A stretch of DNA of 61,329 bases from assembly GCA_002385605.1 (NCBI GenBank), contig DGDU01000005.1:1-61329 (forward strand), read 5' to 3'. This stretch comes from Christensenella sp. UBA3944 (GTDB lineage: Bacteria > Bacillota > Clostridia > Christensenellales > DTU072). The position numbers and the translations under genes were made by a program. Shown here one piece after another: positions 1 to 9,000 of the stretch. Positions within the stretch are counted from its first letter, which is position 1; every line of letters starts with the position of its first letter. The notes beneath the pieces were generated by a model, which searched no databases, was not told where the DNA came from, and saw nothing but the letters and a program-made list of their open reading frames with translations.

Positions 1-504
1 ACGAAGAAGGGCTGCGAGAAGAAGCGGATAATCTTTCTTGCCCTGTAAGATGTTAATTACTATAAAGGTGGTTAACCCGAAAGCCAGGCAAGTGTTTATG
101 GACGAAAAGGCGGGGCGAAGCCCTATTAACTCGCATAGTGTGGTTAAAGCGATAAACACCGCCGCCGTAAACACATATGGGCCGACAAAGCTTCCGTGGC
201 GGTGAAGCTCGGAGGTCGCAGACTTGTCGAAATAGCCGACCAAGCCCTCCAGAAGAAGCTGAAGCCCTTTGGGCCTTTTTTGGAATTTGGGGATAACGAA
301 AATACGCAAAATTACGCACGCGAGAAGAATAACCGCGGTAACAATAAACGCCGTTATCGCGGCGGGGTTGACTTCCAACCCAAAGAGATTGATTTGTTCG
401 GGCTCCATGGCGTCGCGAATCCTGTCGGATACGCTTTCGCCGAAGGCTTCCTGATATTGCTCGCGGAGAAAGTCCGCGAATTTACCCGAAATCATTGGCA
501 GCAT
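1..504 (-). CDS. atpB: F1Fo ATP synthase subunit a, 5' part (cut by left edge)
   Basis: Membrane subunit a of the Fo sector, which forms the proton half-channels next to the c-ring. Only the first 168 codons are present; the frame stays open to base 1. The protein has a short soluble N-terminus (QINLFGLEVNPAAI), a first hydrophobic helix near residues 43-63, the cytoplasmic stretch KFQKRPKGLQLLLEGLVGYF, then FIALTTLCELIGLRP and a Ser-Ile-Asn-Thr segment followed by another helix, the usual subunit a pattern. The helices with the essential arginine lie outside the window. The start is ATG at 504 with GGGAGAG about 5 nt upstream; a second in-frame ATG at 495 is less well placed. A sigma-A-like promoter lies just upstream, so this is probably the first gene of an atp operon continuing leftwards. 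Identity rests on family pattern. Confidence 0.85.
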   Translation of the reverse strand, partial: MLPMISGKFADFLREQYQEAFGESVSDRIRDAMEPEQINLFGLEVNPAAITAFIVTAVILLACVILRIFVIPKFQKRPKGLQLLLEGLVGYFDKSATSELHRHGSFVGPYVFTAAVFIALTTLCELIGLRPAFSSINTCLAFGLTTFIVINILQGKKDYPLLLAALLR

Positions 505-547
505 AACGCTCTCCCTATGGCAACAATATAGTGCCTGATTACACCTC

Positions 548-576
548 ATTATAAACCCCTTATATGGCAATTGCAA
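548..576 (-). promoter_or_regulatory. Predicted sigma-A promoter of atpB
   Basis: Reading the minus strand, TTGCAA (576-571), a 17-nt spacer and a perfect TATAAT (553-548) lie about 45 nt upstream of the atpB start. Confidence 0.65.
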
Positions 577-654
577 TAGTTTGGATGCATTAACTTTTTG
601 CGCCCTATTTAAGAAGCGGATATCACACAAAGCCGCGAATTATCATAATTTGTA

Positions 655-673
655 TTGTAGACAATATCTACAA
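655..673. promoter_or_regulatory. Short perfect dyad before the Cys/Gly-rich gene
   Basis: TTGTAGA and TCTACAA form a perfect 7-bp inverted repeat around a 5-nt centre, ending 7 nt before the GGAGG of the next gene. It could be an operator or a 5' stem-loop that shapes access to the ribosome site. No clear sigma-A promoter was seen for this gene. Confidence 0.4.
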
Positions 674-693
674 AATAAAAGGAGGTATACATA

Positions 694-894
694 ATGAACG
701 GATTCGGCGGATTCGGCGGCGGCTTCGGCTGCGGCGGCGGTGGCTTTGGCTGCGGCGATTGCTCGTGCATTATCTGGATTCTGCTACTTCTGTGTTGCTG
801 CGGCTGCAACATAGACTGTTGCGAATTGCTGATAATCATACTTATCCTCTGCTGCTGCAACAAGGACCATAAGGCCTACAATGCTTGCAAATAG
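694..894 (+). CDS. Small Gly/Cys-rich membrane-like protein
   Basis: A 66-residue protein with 14 Cys and 14 Gly. The N-terminus is a Gly-Phe run (residues 1-21). Two short hydrophobic stretches follow (IIWILLLL and LLIIILIL), each flanked by CCC or CC clusters, and the tail is polar. GGAGG lies 8 nt before the ATG and a strong terminator sits 37 nt after the stop, so the reading frame is convincing as a gene despite its composition. I infer a resemblance to the small Cys-rich proteins of clostridia that databases often name chorion-class high-cysteine proteins, whose function is not known to me. Possible roles include a spore or cell-surface component or metal binding, but nothing in the sequence settles this. 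It stands alone, opposite in orientation to both neighbours. Confidence 0.7.
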   Translation: MNGFGGFGGGFGCGGGGFGCGDCSCIIWILLLLCCCGCNIDCCELLIIILILCCCNKDHKAYNACK

Positions 895-930
895 CGGCGC
901 ACTCCCTTAGTAGGGTACTTTTCCACTGTC

Positions 931-957
931 AGGTTCGCCTTCGGGCGAACCTTTTTT
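931..957 (+). terminator. Rho-independent terminator of the Cys/Gly-rich gene
   Basis: A perfect 9-bp stem AGGTTCGCC / GGCGAACCT with a TTCG tetraloop, followed by a run of T. Textbook intrinsic terminator. Confidence 0.9.
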
Positions 958-1145
958 GTGGCCGTCCTGAACATTAATATTAACCCGAATAATTCCGCTT
1001 CAAAAATAAGGATACCCCAAAGCAGCGGTTTTTTCTCATTTAGCGGAAATCGTAAAATACAGCCGCGCGGGGTAAACAGATTACGCCAACGGATAGTTGC
1101 GCGTGGCAGTTGCAAATTAAATCCATTCTGCTAAATGAGACAGCT
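958..1145. other. Intergenic stretch with an 11-bp inverted repeat
   Basis: The gap between the small gene and rny (895-1205) is just over 300 bases. Apart from the two terminators it holds no supported gene. TCTCATTTAGC at 1034-1044 is exactly complementary to GCTAAATGAGA at 1130-1140, enclosing a 107-bp segment. It could be the closing stem of a structured RNA or the ends of a very small mobile-element remnant; the sequence does not decide. Confidence 0.4.
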
Positions 1146-1182
1146 AAAAACAAATTGCCCCGCAACAATATTGCGGGGCAAT
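1146..1182 (-). terminator. Rho-independent terminator of rny
   Basis: A perfect 12-bp stem (1154-1165 with 1171-1182, core TTGCCCCGCAA) and a 5-nt loop. It is followed on the minus strand by TTTGTTTTT, and lies about 25 nt after the rny stop. Confidence 0.9.
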
Positions 1183-1205
1183 CGGATTCCTTTTTGTAGA
1201 AAGTT

Positions 1206-2801
1206 TTACTTTGCGTATTCGACGCTTCTTAGCTCGCGTATCACATTTACCTTTATCTGTCCGGGATACTCCAGCTCTTCCTCGAGCTTGCGGGCTATTT
1301 CTTTTGCCAAGAACACAGTCTTGGAGTCGTCTACCTCTTCAGGCTTGACAATTACTCTTATTTCTCTGCCTGCCTGAATTGCGAATGATTGCTCTACTCC
1401 TGCGAACGAGTTTGCGAGATTTTCCAGTTTTTCGAGACGCTTTACATACAATTCGAGCGACTCTCTTCTTGCGCCCGGCCTCGCGCCGCTTATGGCGTCG
1501 GCAGCCTGCACAAGTATCGCTTCTATTGTCTGAGGTTCTTCGTCGCCGTGGTGGGCGGCGATGGCGTGTATAACCTTTTCGTTTTCTTTGTATTTGCGCG
1601 CCAGCTCTACGCCGATCTGAACATGCGAGCCTTCGTATTCGTGGTCTACGGCTTTGCCGAGGTCGTGCAGTAAGCCTGCCCTGCGGCAAATCTTGATATC
1701 GGCGCCAAGCTCACCCGCTAACAGCCCCGCGAGGTGCGAAACCTCGAGCGAATGCTTTAGTACATTCTGGCCGTAGCTTGTGCGGTATTTGAGCCTGCCG
1801 AGAAGTTTGACGATTTCGGGGTGGATGCCGAATACACCCGCATCAAACACCGCCTGCTCGCCCGCTTCCTTTATGGTGGCGTCCATATCGCGGCGGACGC
1901 GGTCGGCTACTTCCTCTATACGCCCGGGATGTATACGCCCGTCTGCCACAAGCTTTTGCAGCGTCTGGCGGGCAATCTCCCTGCGGACGGGGTCGAAGCC
2001 CGTGAGCGTAACCACATCGGGGGTATCGTCTATGATGATGTCTACGCCTGTCGCGCTTTCGAGGGCCTTAATATTGCGCCCTACACGGCCTATGATGCGG
2101 CCTTTCATCTCTTCGTTGGGCAGTTCTACCACCGAAACGGTGGCCTCGGATGTCTGGTCTACGGCGCATTTTTGTATCGCCAGCGCCACTATGTTTTTGG
2201 CGCGTTTTTCGCCTTCTTCTTTGGCCTCCTTTTCTATCTGCTTTACAAGAACGGCGGCGTCGTTACGGGCTTCGTCTACCATCTTGCCGATGATAACCTG
2301 CTTGGCTTCCTCTTTGGTCATTCCGCTGACCTTTTCGAGTTCTGCCAAGAAGCGCTCGTTTTGCTGCTGCAGTTCCTGCTCGAGATTGCGGAGCGAGGCC
2401 TCTCTTAAGTCGAGATCTTTTTTGACTCTGTCGATGGACTCTAGTTTTTTGTCCAGCGCTTCCTCTTTTTTGTTGATGGCGTCCTCTCTCTGGTTGAGAC
2501 GGTACTCCTGCCGTTGCATTTCGGCGCGTCTTTCTCTGGATTCTTTCTCGAACTCGTTACGCAGTCTAATTTGTTCTTCTTTGGCTTCTAAGAGCGCGTC
2601 TTTTCGAAGCGTTTTGGCCTCGAGGCGAGCGTCTTCTAAAATCCTGGCGGATTCGGCCTGAGCGTCGCTAAGCTTTTTCTTAAGAAACAACTTATAAGCG
2701 AAAAACCCTCCGACAACCCCTACGGCAAGCGCGGGGATTATCGATATGATAGCCACAACCCAGGATTCCAAAGCGCAAAGCATGTTTAGACTGCTAAGCA
2801 T
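1206..2801 (-). CDS. rny: Ribonuclease Y
   Basis: Membrane-anchored endoribonuclease that starts mRNA turnover in Bacillota. The 531 residues match the family layout: an N-terminal transmembrane helix (about 15-36), a long charged coiled coil (about 40-190), a KH RNA-binding domain around 220-285 with the GxxG loop as GRIIGRVGRN (234 on), and an HD phosphodiesterase domain with the His-Asp pair at about 379-380 (HDLGKA) and a second AAHHGD motif. The KH loop has Val where the family usually has Glu (GREG). The start is ATG with GGAGG 7 nt upstream. It follows recA on the same strand, the order also seen in Bacillus, but has its own consensus promoter and terminator, so it can be transcribed independently. 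Confidence 0.97.
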   Translation of the reverse strand: MLSSLNMLCALESWVVAIISIIPALAVGVVGGFFAYKLFLKKKLSDAQAESARILEDARLEAKTLRKDALLEAKEEQIRLRNEFEKESRERRAEMQRQEYRLNQREDAINKKEEALDKKLESIDRVKKDLDLREASLRNLEQELQQQNERFLAELEKVSGMTKEEAKQVIIGKMVDEARNDAAVLVKQIEKEAKEEGEKRAKNIVALAIQKCAVDQTSEATVSVVELPNEEMKGRIIGRVGRNIKALESATGVDIIIDDTPDVVTLTGFDPVRREIARQTLQKLVADGRIHPGRIEEVADRVRRDMDATIKEAGEQAVFDAGVFGIHPEIVKLLGRLKYRTSYGQNVLKHSLEVSHLAGLLAGELGADIKICRRAGLLHDLGKAVDHEYEGSHVQIGVELARKYKENEKVIHAIAAHHGDEEPQTIEAILVQAADAISGARPGARRESLELYVKRLEKLENLANSFAGVEQSFAIQAGREIRVIVKPEEVDDSKTVFLAKEIARKLEEELEYPGQIKVNVIRELRSVEYAK

Positions 2802-2884
2802 TTTTACCTCCTGATTATTAAGTTTTCAAGTTAGAGCGTAATATGCGCCTCGTTCGCTGCTTGCGCATACTACTTATGTTTACA

Positions 2885-2913
2885 ATTATAATCTAAACCA
2901 AGTAAAGTGTCAA
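2885..2913 (-). promoter_or_regulatory. Consensus sigma-A promoter of rny
   Basis: On the minus strand TTGACA (2913-2908), a 17-nt spacer and TATAAT (2890-2885), both perfect. The 5' leader is about 75 nt and contains a GC-rich dyad (GCGCCT / TGCGCA area) of uncertain meaning. Confidence 0.85.
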
Positions 2914-2989
2914 CATATATTTGGGCCGGCCCGTATCAGGGGCTATTTTGTATAATTGTATTATTGTCTTTAAGAGGTAAAGTAATTCA

Positions 2990-3045
2990 TAAAATAAAGC
3001 GCCCGCCCGCTGTTGTTTTTACAAAAGCGAGCCGGGCGGCTTGTC
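2990..3045 (-). terminator. Possible weak terminator after recA
   Basis: CCGCCCG and CGGGCGG can pair on the minus strand across a long loop, followed by GCTTTATTTTATG. The loop is large and the T-tract broken, so this is tentative; some read-through into rny is plausible. Confidence 0.3.
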
Positions 3046-3076
3046 GATTATATAAGCAGGCGGCAGTTAGGCGAGG

Positions 3077-4066
3077 TTATAACAGATTATAATCCGCCCT
3101 GAGCTTCTTGTCGATTTCCTCGGCGATTTTGGGGTTATTCCTTAGGTAAGCTATTGCCTTATCCTTGCCCTGCCCGATTTTTTCGTCGTTATAAGAGAAC
3201 CACGAGCCGCTCTTAAGGATGTAGCCTCTTTCGACCGCGAGGTCGAGGATACAGCCGTAAACAGAGATGCCCTGCCCGTACAGCATATCGAACTCGGCCT
3301 GTTTGAAGGGGGCGGCCAGCTTGTTTTTAACCACCTTTACCCTTGTGCGGGCGCCCGTTACCTCGGAGCCGTCCTTAAGCCCGTCTACCCTTCTGACATC
3401 GAGGCGGACGCTGGCGTAGAATTTGAGCGCCTTGCCGCCCGTCGTCGTTTCGGGGTTGCCGAACATAACGCCTATCTTTTCCCTTAGCTGGTTGATGAAG
3501 ATTACGCAGGTGTTGGTCTTGCTTATGGCGGCGGTTATCTTGCGCAGCGCCTGCGACATAAGCCTTGCCTGCAAGCCGACATGGGAGTCGCCCATCTCGC
3601 CGTCTATCTCGGCTTTGGGGGTTAACGCGGCTACCGAGTCTATTACGATAACATCGATGCTTCCGCTTTTAATAAGCTCTTCGGCTATGTCCAAAGCCTG
3701 CTCGCCGTTGTCGGGCTGAGAGATATAAAGCCTTCTTAAGTCTACGCCCAGCTTGCCCGCGTAGGTGGGGTCTAAAGCGTGCTCGGCGTCTATAAACGCC
3801 GCTATGCCGCCGTTCTTCTGGGCTTCGGCGACTATGTGAAGGGCTATCGTGGTTTTGCCCGAGGATTCGGGCCCGTATATCTCGACAATCCTTCCGCGGG
3901 GTACGCCGCCCACTCCGAGAGCTATATCCAAAGGCAGGCAGCCCGTCGAAATGACATCCACCTTGATTTTTTCGTCGCTGTCCAGATTCATAATCGCGCC
4001 CTTACCAAAGGTCTTTTCTATTCTGGAAAGAACCTCTTCCAAAGCTTTTTTTCTTTTCTCGTCCAT
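3077..4066 (-). CDS. recA: RecA recombinase
   Basis: DNA strand-exchange ATPase and SOS co-protease. The 329 residues hold Walker A GPESSGKT at 65-72, the Walker B segment VIVIDSVAAL, and the DNA-binding L1/L2 regions including SKTNTCVIFINQLREKIGVMF. The short acidic tail typical of many RecA proteins is almost absent: the protein ends DKKLRADYNLL, making it slightly shorter than the usual 340-355. ATG is preceded by GGAG 6 nt upstream. It begins 13 nt after the stop of the CinA-like gene and is presumably co-transcribed with it. No LexA box was found directly upstream. Confidence 0.98.
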   Translation of the reverse strand: MDEKRKKALEEVLSRIEKTFGKGAIMNLDSDEKIKVDVISTGCLPLDIALGVGGVPRGRIVEIYGPESSGKTTIALHIVAEAQKNGGIAAFIDAEHALDPTYAGKLGVDLRRLYISQPDNGEQALDIAEELIKSGSIDVIVIDSVAALTPKAEIDGEMGDSHVGLQARLMSQALRKITAAISKTNTCVIFINQLREKIGVMFGNPETTTGGKALKFYASVRLDVRRVDGLKDGSEVTGARTRVKVVKNKLAAPFKQAEFDMLYGQGISVYGCILDLAVERGYILKSGSWFSYNDEKIGQGKDKAIAYLRNNPKIAEEIDKKLRADYNLL

Positions 4067-4079
4067 CTCATTCTCCTTC

Positions 4080-4745
4080 TTAATAATAGTTCTTTAGGTG
4101 TTGTATGGTGTAGAACATTGCCATGTTCGCGCTTTGCCTGCGTACGGACCTTCGGTTGCCTTTAAAGATATGGCGGTATACATCTGTGTGCCGCTCGCTG
4201 CCTACCGCTATATATACCAGCCCAACGGGCTTTTCGTTAGAGCCCCCGCCGGGGCCGGCTATGCCCGTTACCGATATGCCTATGTCCGCCCCCTGCGCCA
4301 ATAGCCCGTTTGCCATCTCGACAGCCGTTTCGGCGCTTACCGCCCCGAACTCCTGAAGCGTGGCGGGGTCCACCCCCAGCCTTCTTACCTTGGCCTCGTT
4401 AGAGTAGGTCACAAGCCCCTCGGAATAAATCTCGGAGCAGCCCGGGATATCCACTATCGAGCTTGCGATCAGCCCGCCCGTGCAGCTTTCGGCGGTGGCT
4501 ATACGGACGCCGCACTCGGTGGCGAGCGCCACAAGCATTTCGGCAAGCCGCATTTCGTCGTTGTTGTACGCCTCTTCCTCGAAGAGGGTGTCGATGTCCT
4601 CCGATTCCTTTTCGGTGACATCATTAAAGATGAGCGTGTACTCGAGGTCGGAGCCCTCGATAGAGTATTCGAGATCGGGTAAGTATTCCGCCAGCCTGTC
4701 TTCTATGTCGAAGCGGTCACAGCAGACCTGAAGAATCTTTTTCAT
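4080..4745 (-). CDS. cinA: CinA-like protein with C-terminal amidohydrolase domain only
   Basis: Residues about 66-221 are the CinA C-terminal (PncC-type) domain, known in other bacteria to deamidate nicotinamide mononucleotide in NAD recycling. The hallmark ESCTGG is at 86-91, followed by SVTGIAGPGGGSNEKPVG. Full CinA is about 410 residues with an N-terminal MoaB-like domain. Here that domain is missing and replaced by about 65 acidic residues (MKKILQVCCDRFDIEDRL...) that I do not recognise. The start is supported by GGAGGGG 5 nt before ATG. It overlaps the end of rimO by 29 nt and precedes recA, the usual cinA-recA neighbourhood, so it is probably the functional cinA position. Calling it PncC alone would also be fair. 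Confidence 0.85.
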   Translation of the reverse strand: MKKILQVCCDRFDIEDRLAEYLPDLEYSIEGSDLEYTLIFNDVTEKESEDIDTLFEEEAYNNDEMRLAEMLVALATECGVRIATAESCTGGLIASSIVDIPGCSEIYSEGLVTYSNEAKVRRLGVDPATLQEFGAVSAETAVEMANGLLAQGADIGISVTGIAGPGGGSNEKPVGLVYIAVGSERHTDVYRHIFKGNRRSVRRQSANMAMFYTIQHLKNYY

Positions 4746-6042
4746 ATACCCCTCCGAACAGATGAAACCCTGTTTCGGTTATCGTGACATCGTAATATTC
4801 GCCGATATCCAGCGGAAAGCCCGAAGTGAAATACACTTTGGTGTCGATCTCGGGGGCGTTGTACTCGCTGCGGCCGTAGAACAGCCCTTTGTTGTAGTCG
4901 ATGCCCTCATAAATTACCTTGAGCGTCCTGCCAAGGTACTTTTGGTGCGTCTTTTCGATGTTGGCGCTTTGGATTCGGGACAAAGCCGTTTCCCTCGCCT
5001 TTTTGACCTTGGCGGGCACCTGATCGGGCATTTTGGCGGCGCGGGTATTTTCTTCCCTGGAGTAGGCGAAAAAGCCCGCGTAGTCTATATAATTTTTCTC
5101 TATAAATTCCTTAAGCCTTCCGAACTCTTCCTCGCTCTCGCCGGGGAAGCCCACAATGAAGCTCGAGCGTATGGCAATGTCGGGGGTCTTGGATTTTATC
5201 TTGTCGAGAAGGGCGTGAATGTCTTTGCTTGTCGTCCTTCTGTTCATTCTCTTTAGCACATTGTCGTCTATATGCTGGAGCGGGATGTCGATGTATTTTG
5301 CCAGCTTCTCTTCGCCGTTTATTAGCTCTATAAGCTCGTCGTCTATCAGTTCGGGATAGGCGTAAAGCAGGCGAATTTTTGTAAACGGAAGCTTTGTGAG
5401 GCTGCGTATAAGACCTTTGAGGCGGTACTCGCCGTAGAGGTCTTTGCCGTAGCGGGTGGTGTCCTGTGCGACAAGGATTAGCTCTTTTACGCCTTGTTCG
5501 GCAAGCCCCTCGGCTTCCTGCATGAGAAGCTCCGCGGGGTAGGAGCGGTATCTCCCTCTTATAAGAGGTATGGCGCAGTAGGAGCAGAAGTTGTCGCAGC
5601 CGTCGGCAATCTTAAGGTAGGCGTAGTGGGCGGGTGTTGTGAGAGTCCTGCCCTTCTCGTAGTAATCGCGGTCGGGCGCCATAACCACCCTGCCGAACTT
5701 TTCCTCAAGAATGTCGGCGATTTTGCCGTAGCTGTCTATGCCAACAAAGAGGTCTACCTCGGGTAGCTCTTTGGCTAGCTGGTCGGCGTACCTTTGGGCA
5801 AGGCAGCCCATAACCACAAGTTTTTTGTTGCCCTGCTCTTTGAGCCCCGCGAACTCCAGTATGGTGTCTATGCTTTCCTTTTTGGCCTTGTCGATAAAAC
5901 CGCAGGTGTTTATCATTATGATATCCGCTTGCGAGGCGTCATTTACGAGGCTGTACCCCGCCTGTTGCAGGGCATATAACACTTTTTCGCTGTCGACGCG
6001 GTTTTTGTCGCACCCCAGCGAAACCATTCCTATCTTTTTCAT
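4717..6042 (-). CDS. rimO: Ribosomal protein S12 methylthiotransferase RimO
   Basis: Radical SAM enzyme that adds a methylthio group to an aspartate of ribosomal protein S12. The N-terminal UPF0004 domain carries the second cluster cysteines (C11, C47, C80). The radical SAM cluster is C149-x3-C153-x2-C156 within KIADGCDNFCSYCAIPLIRG. A TRAM-like domain occupies about the last 65 residues. The length of 441 is normal. The combination of GYLKIADGCD-type context with IRGRYRS favours RimO over MiaB. It lies 28 nt after ftsK and overlaps the CinA-like gene. The Shine-Dalgarno (AGGGA) is about 11 nt from the ATG, rather far. Confidence 0.93.
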   Translation of the reverse strand: MKKIGMVSLGCDKNRVDSEKVLYALQQAGYSLVNDASQADIIMINTCGFIDKAKKESIDTILEFAGLKEQGNKKLVVMGCLAQRYADQLAKELPEVDLFVGIDSYGKIADILEEKFGRVVMAPDRDYYEKGRTLTTPAHYAYLKIADGCDNFCSYCAIPLIRGRYRSYPAELLMQEAEGLAEQGVKELILVAQDTTRYGKDLYGEYRLKGLIRSLTKLPFTKIRLLYAYPELIDDELIELINGEEKLAKYIDIPLQHIDDNVLKRMNRRTTSKDIHALLDKIKSKTPDIAIRSSFIVGFPGESEEEFGRLKEFIEKNYIDYAGFFAYSREENTRAAKMPDQVPAKVKKARETALSRIQSANIEKTHQKYLGRTLKVIYEGIDYNKGLFYGRSEYNAPEIDTKVYFTSGFPLDIGEYYDVTITETGFHLFGGVYEKDSSGLL

Positions 6043-6070
6043 ATAATTTTTATTCCCTGATTGCCGGGGG

Positions 6071-9000
6071 TTACTCTTCCCCGAACAACTCGTTGTACTC
6101 CTCCATTGTTATGAGAACCTCGCGTGGCTTGGCTCCGTCCTCGGCGCTTATAAAGCCTCTGTCGGTCATGGCGTCTATAAGCTTGCGCGCCTTTATGTAA
6201 CCCACATTGTGCTTGGTTTGAGCCATAGATACCGAGGCCTTGCGCTCGAGTATAAATGTCTTTAGTATCTTGCGAAGCAGCTGCTCGAAGTCGGAATCCT
6301 TGTCGGCGGGAGCGGACGGGGCAGAGGATTCGGCCGCATCCGCGCCCTGTCCCGGCTCGGACTTGATTTGCTCGGCTAGTTTTTCGTCGAAGTCGGTTTC
6401 GTTTTTATCCTTGATATAATTGCAGACCTTCTTGATGTCCTCGGGCTCGACGAGAGAGCCTTGCAGGCGCAGGCTGATATCCTTAAAGGAGAATATCATA
6501 TCTCCCTTGCCGAGAAGGCTTTCGGCGCCGACTTCGTCCAGTATTATGCGGCTGTCCATCGCCGTCTTGACGGCAAACGCGACTCTGGCGAGAATGTTGC
6601 CCTTAATAAGCCCCGTAATTACATTCACGGTGGGGCGCTGGGTGGCAAGCACGAGGTGGATGCCGCACGCCCTGCCCAGCTGGGCTATCCTTACGATGGG
6701 CTCTTCCACCTGCCCCCTGCCCTTCATCATGAGGTCTGCCATTTCGTCCACAACAATGACTATGCGGAACATCTTGGGCTCTCTCGCCTTGTCCCTTATC
6801 TCGTTGTTGTAGTGGTCGATATCGACGGCGCCATGCTTTTCGAGGAAGCTGAACCTGTCGTCCATTATCTTTGTGAGCCTGTTGAGAAGGTTGACGGCGT
6901 GGGCGGCCTCCTTTACCGTTTCCCTTATGAGAAGGTTGGGGAGATTCTGGTATACGCTAAGCTCGACTTTCTTGGGGTCTATAAGGATGAGCCGGACATC
7001 CTCGGGCGAATACTTAAAGAGGATGCTCATTATAATCTGATTGATAAACACGCTCTTGCCCGTGCCAGTGGCGCCCGCGACAAGCAGGTGGGGCATCGAG
7101 GCAAGGTCGGCGACATAAGGCTCGCCCTCTAAGGTCTTGCCCATGGCTATCTGCACGCCCTCGTCGGTAGCCATAAATTTCTGCGAGGCGAGGATGCTCC
7201 TTAGCCCTACGATATCCCTCACCTTGTTGGGGATTTCGATACCGAAGGCGTTTTTGCCCTCTATCGGGGCAAGGATGCGAATGGATTTGACCTCCAGCCT
7301 CATTGTGAGGTTTTCCTGAAGGTTGGCGACTTTCTTTATGTTGCAGCCGGGGCCGAGTTTCAGCTCGTAGCGGGTGAATGTGGGGCCTCTCTTAGCGTCG
7401 GTGACGACGGCGGGAATGCTGAACTCCTCCATCGTCTGTTCCATCTTGGCTTTATATACGGTGAAATCCTCGGGAAAATCGCCGCCGTTGGCGGTGTACT
7501 GCTTTAGCAGGTTTAGCGGGGGCGCGTCGTACTTTTTGGGGATATAAACCTTATCCGAACCGCTTTCGAACAGGCTTTGCTGTACGGGCTTGGCGGGCGG
7601 CGCGACAACCTCCTGTTTTACATTAAAGCCCTTTCTTTCGGGCTCGGGCGTGTACCGGGGTTTGGGGGTATACGCGGGGGCCTCTGTTCTGGGCGGTGTA
7701 TACACAGGCGGCACGGGGGCCTGAGGCGTATACGCCGCGGGCTCAACCCTGGGCGGGGTGTAAGGCGTTTCTGCCCTCGGCTGGGTATATTCGGGATAAG
7801 CTGGTTTGGAAGTATACGCCGCCGGCGTTTCGGGCGCCCTGCCTGTAGGGACGGGATTGTACGGCGCGGGGATGTCGCTCCCGTAAAAATTGGGTACGGG
7901 GTTAACATTGATATCGGGCGCCTGGTACTCCTCCCTTTGCGGGTACTCTGCTCTCTGCGGGTATTCTGTCCTTTGCGGGTATTCCGCCCTGCCGGGGTAT
8001 TGCGGCTGCGGCGGCGTTTGGGCGGCGTCCTGCGGTATGTTGTATATGCTGGTATCCTCGCCCATCATCGAGAGAAATTCCTCGGGGCCGATGGGGGTCT
8101 TTATGTATTCCCTGGGGTTGGCGATAACCTTTTTGGGCTTTGGCGGGGGCGGGGGCGCTGCTTGCCTTTTGGGCTCGCCGTCCAACCTGGGCGAAAGCGG
8201 CTCGGTTACCGCGGGCGCCGGCTCGGGGTAGCTTTCGAGCTCCCTGCCCTTGGGCTCTTCCCCGGCGTAGCGGTTGATATACTCGGCGCGGTAGTCGTAA
8301 TCGCCGAAAGCCTTTCTCATCTTGTCGCGCGCCTCGTTTTCGGCCTTTGCGGCAAAATAATTCCTGCCGGCGTCGCCCAAAACCTTAAGCCTGGGCTTTT
8401 CTTCTTTGGGCGGCTCCTCGTTGCCGAACAGAATGCGCGAGCTGTCCTTTGCCTTTCTCTTGTGAAGCTCGTCGGGGCTTAACAGCGAGGAAAACAGCGT
8501 TTCTTTGGCGGCGTCGTAAGGCTCTTTTGGGGCGAAAATACGGCTTGCCGCTTCGTCCGCGGGCGTTTGCGGCGCGGTATCCTCTATATTGGACACAAAC
8601 AGCGTTTTTTCTTTGGGCAAGGGGTTTGCTGTAATTTTGGGGGCTTCGGGCTCTTTTTTCTTACGGGCGGGCCTGTCTTTGATTTTTAGGATAAAGGGGT
8701 AAATCGCCCAGAAAACAAATCCCGCCGTGACTAAAAAGGATAAGGCGAGGGAAAGCCCGAAATCCTTGAACGAAAGCACGAAGGGCGCCGAAAGAACGGA
8801 CGCGGCGGCGCCGCCCACGGTGTCTACACCTTTGAAGGGCGCCGTTATGTAATTATCTCCGCTTTCGATAAGGGATTTAGCGAGCCATATATGTAGCGTG
8901 CAGACAATTCCGGCAAAGCTTAGCACATACGACAAAAGGCGGAGCCTTCCCGCCTTTGGCTTTTTGCCGAAAATACCCAGAACGCCCAGCACAAACAGGG

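Noticed and set aside
196..531. Plus-strand open frame of 111 codons at the left edge
   Set aside because: It lies wholly opposite atpB, has no ribosome site, and its translation shows no domain, while the minus strand gives a clear subunit a.
876..1115. Minus-strand frame of 79 codons overlapping the small gene's end
   Set aside because: It reads through a terminator, has no Shine-Dalgarno and a random composition.
7600..8030. Repeats that might suggest a CRISPR-like array
   Set aside because: They are in frame within ftsK, with an 18-bp period and no unique spacers; a coding low-complexity linker.
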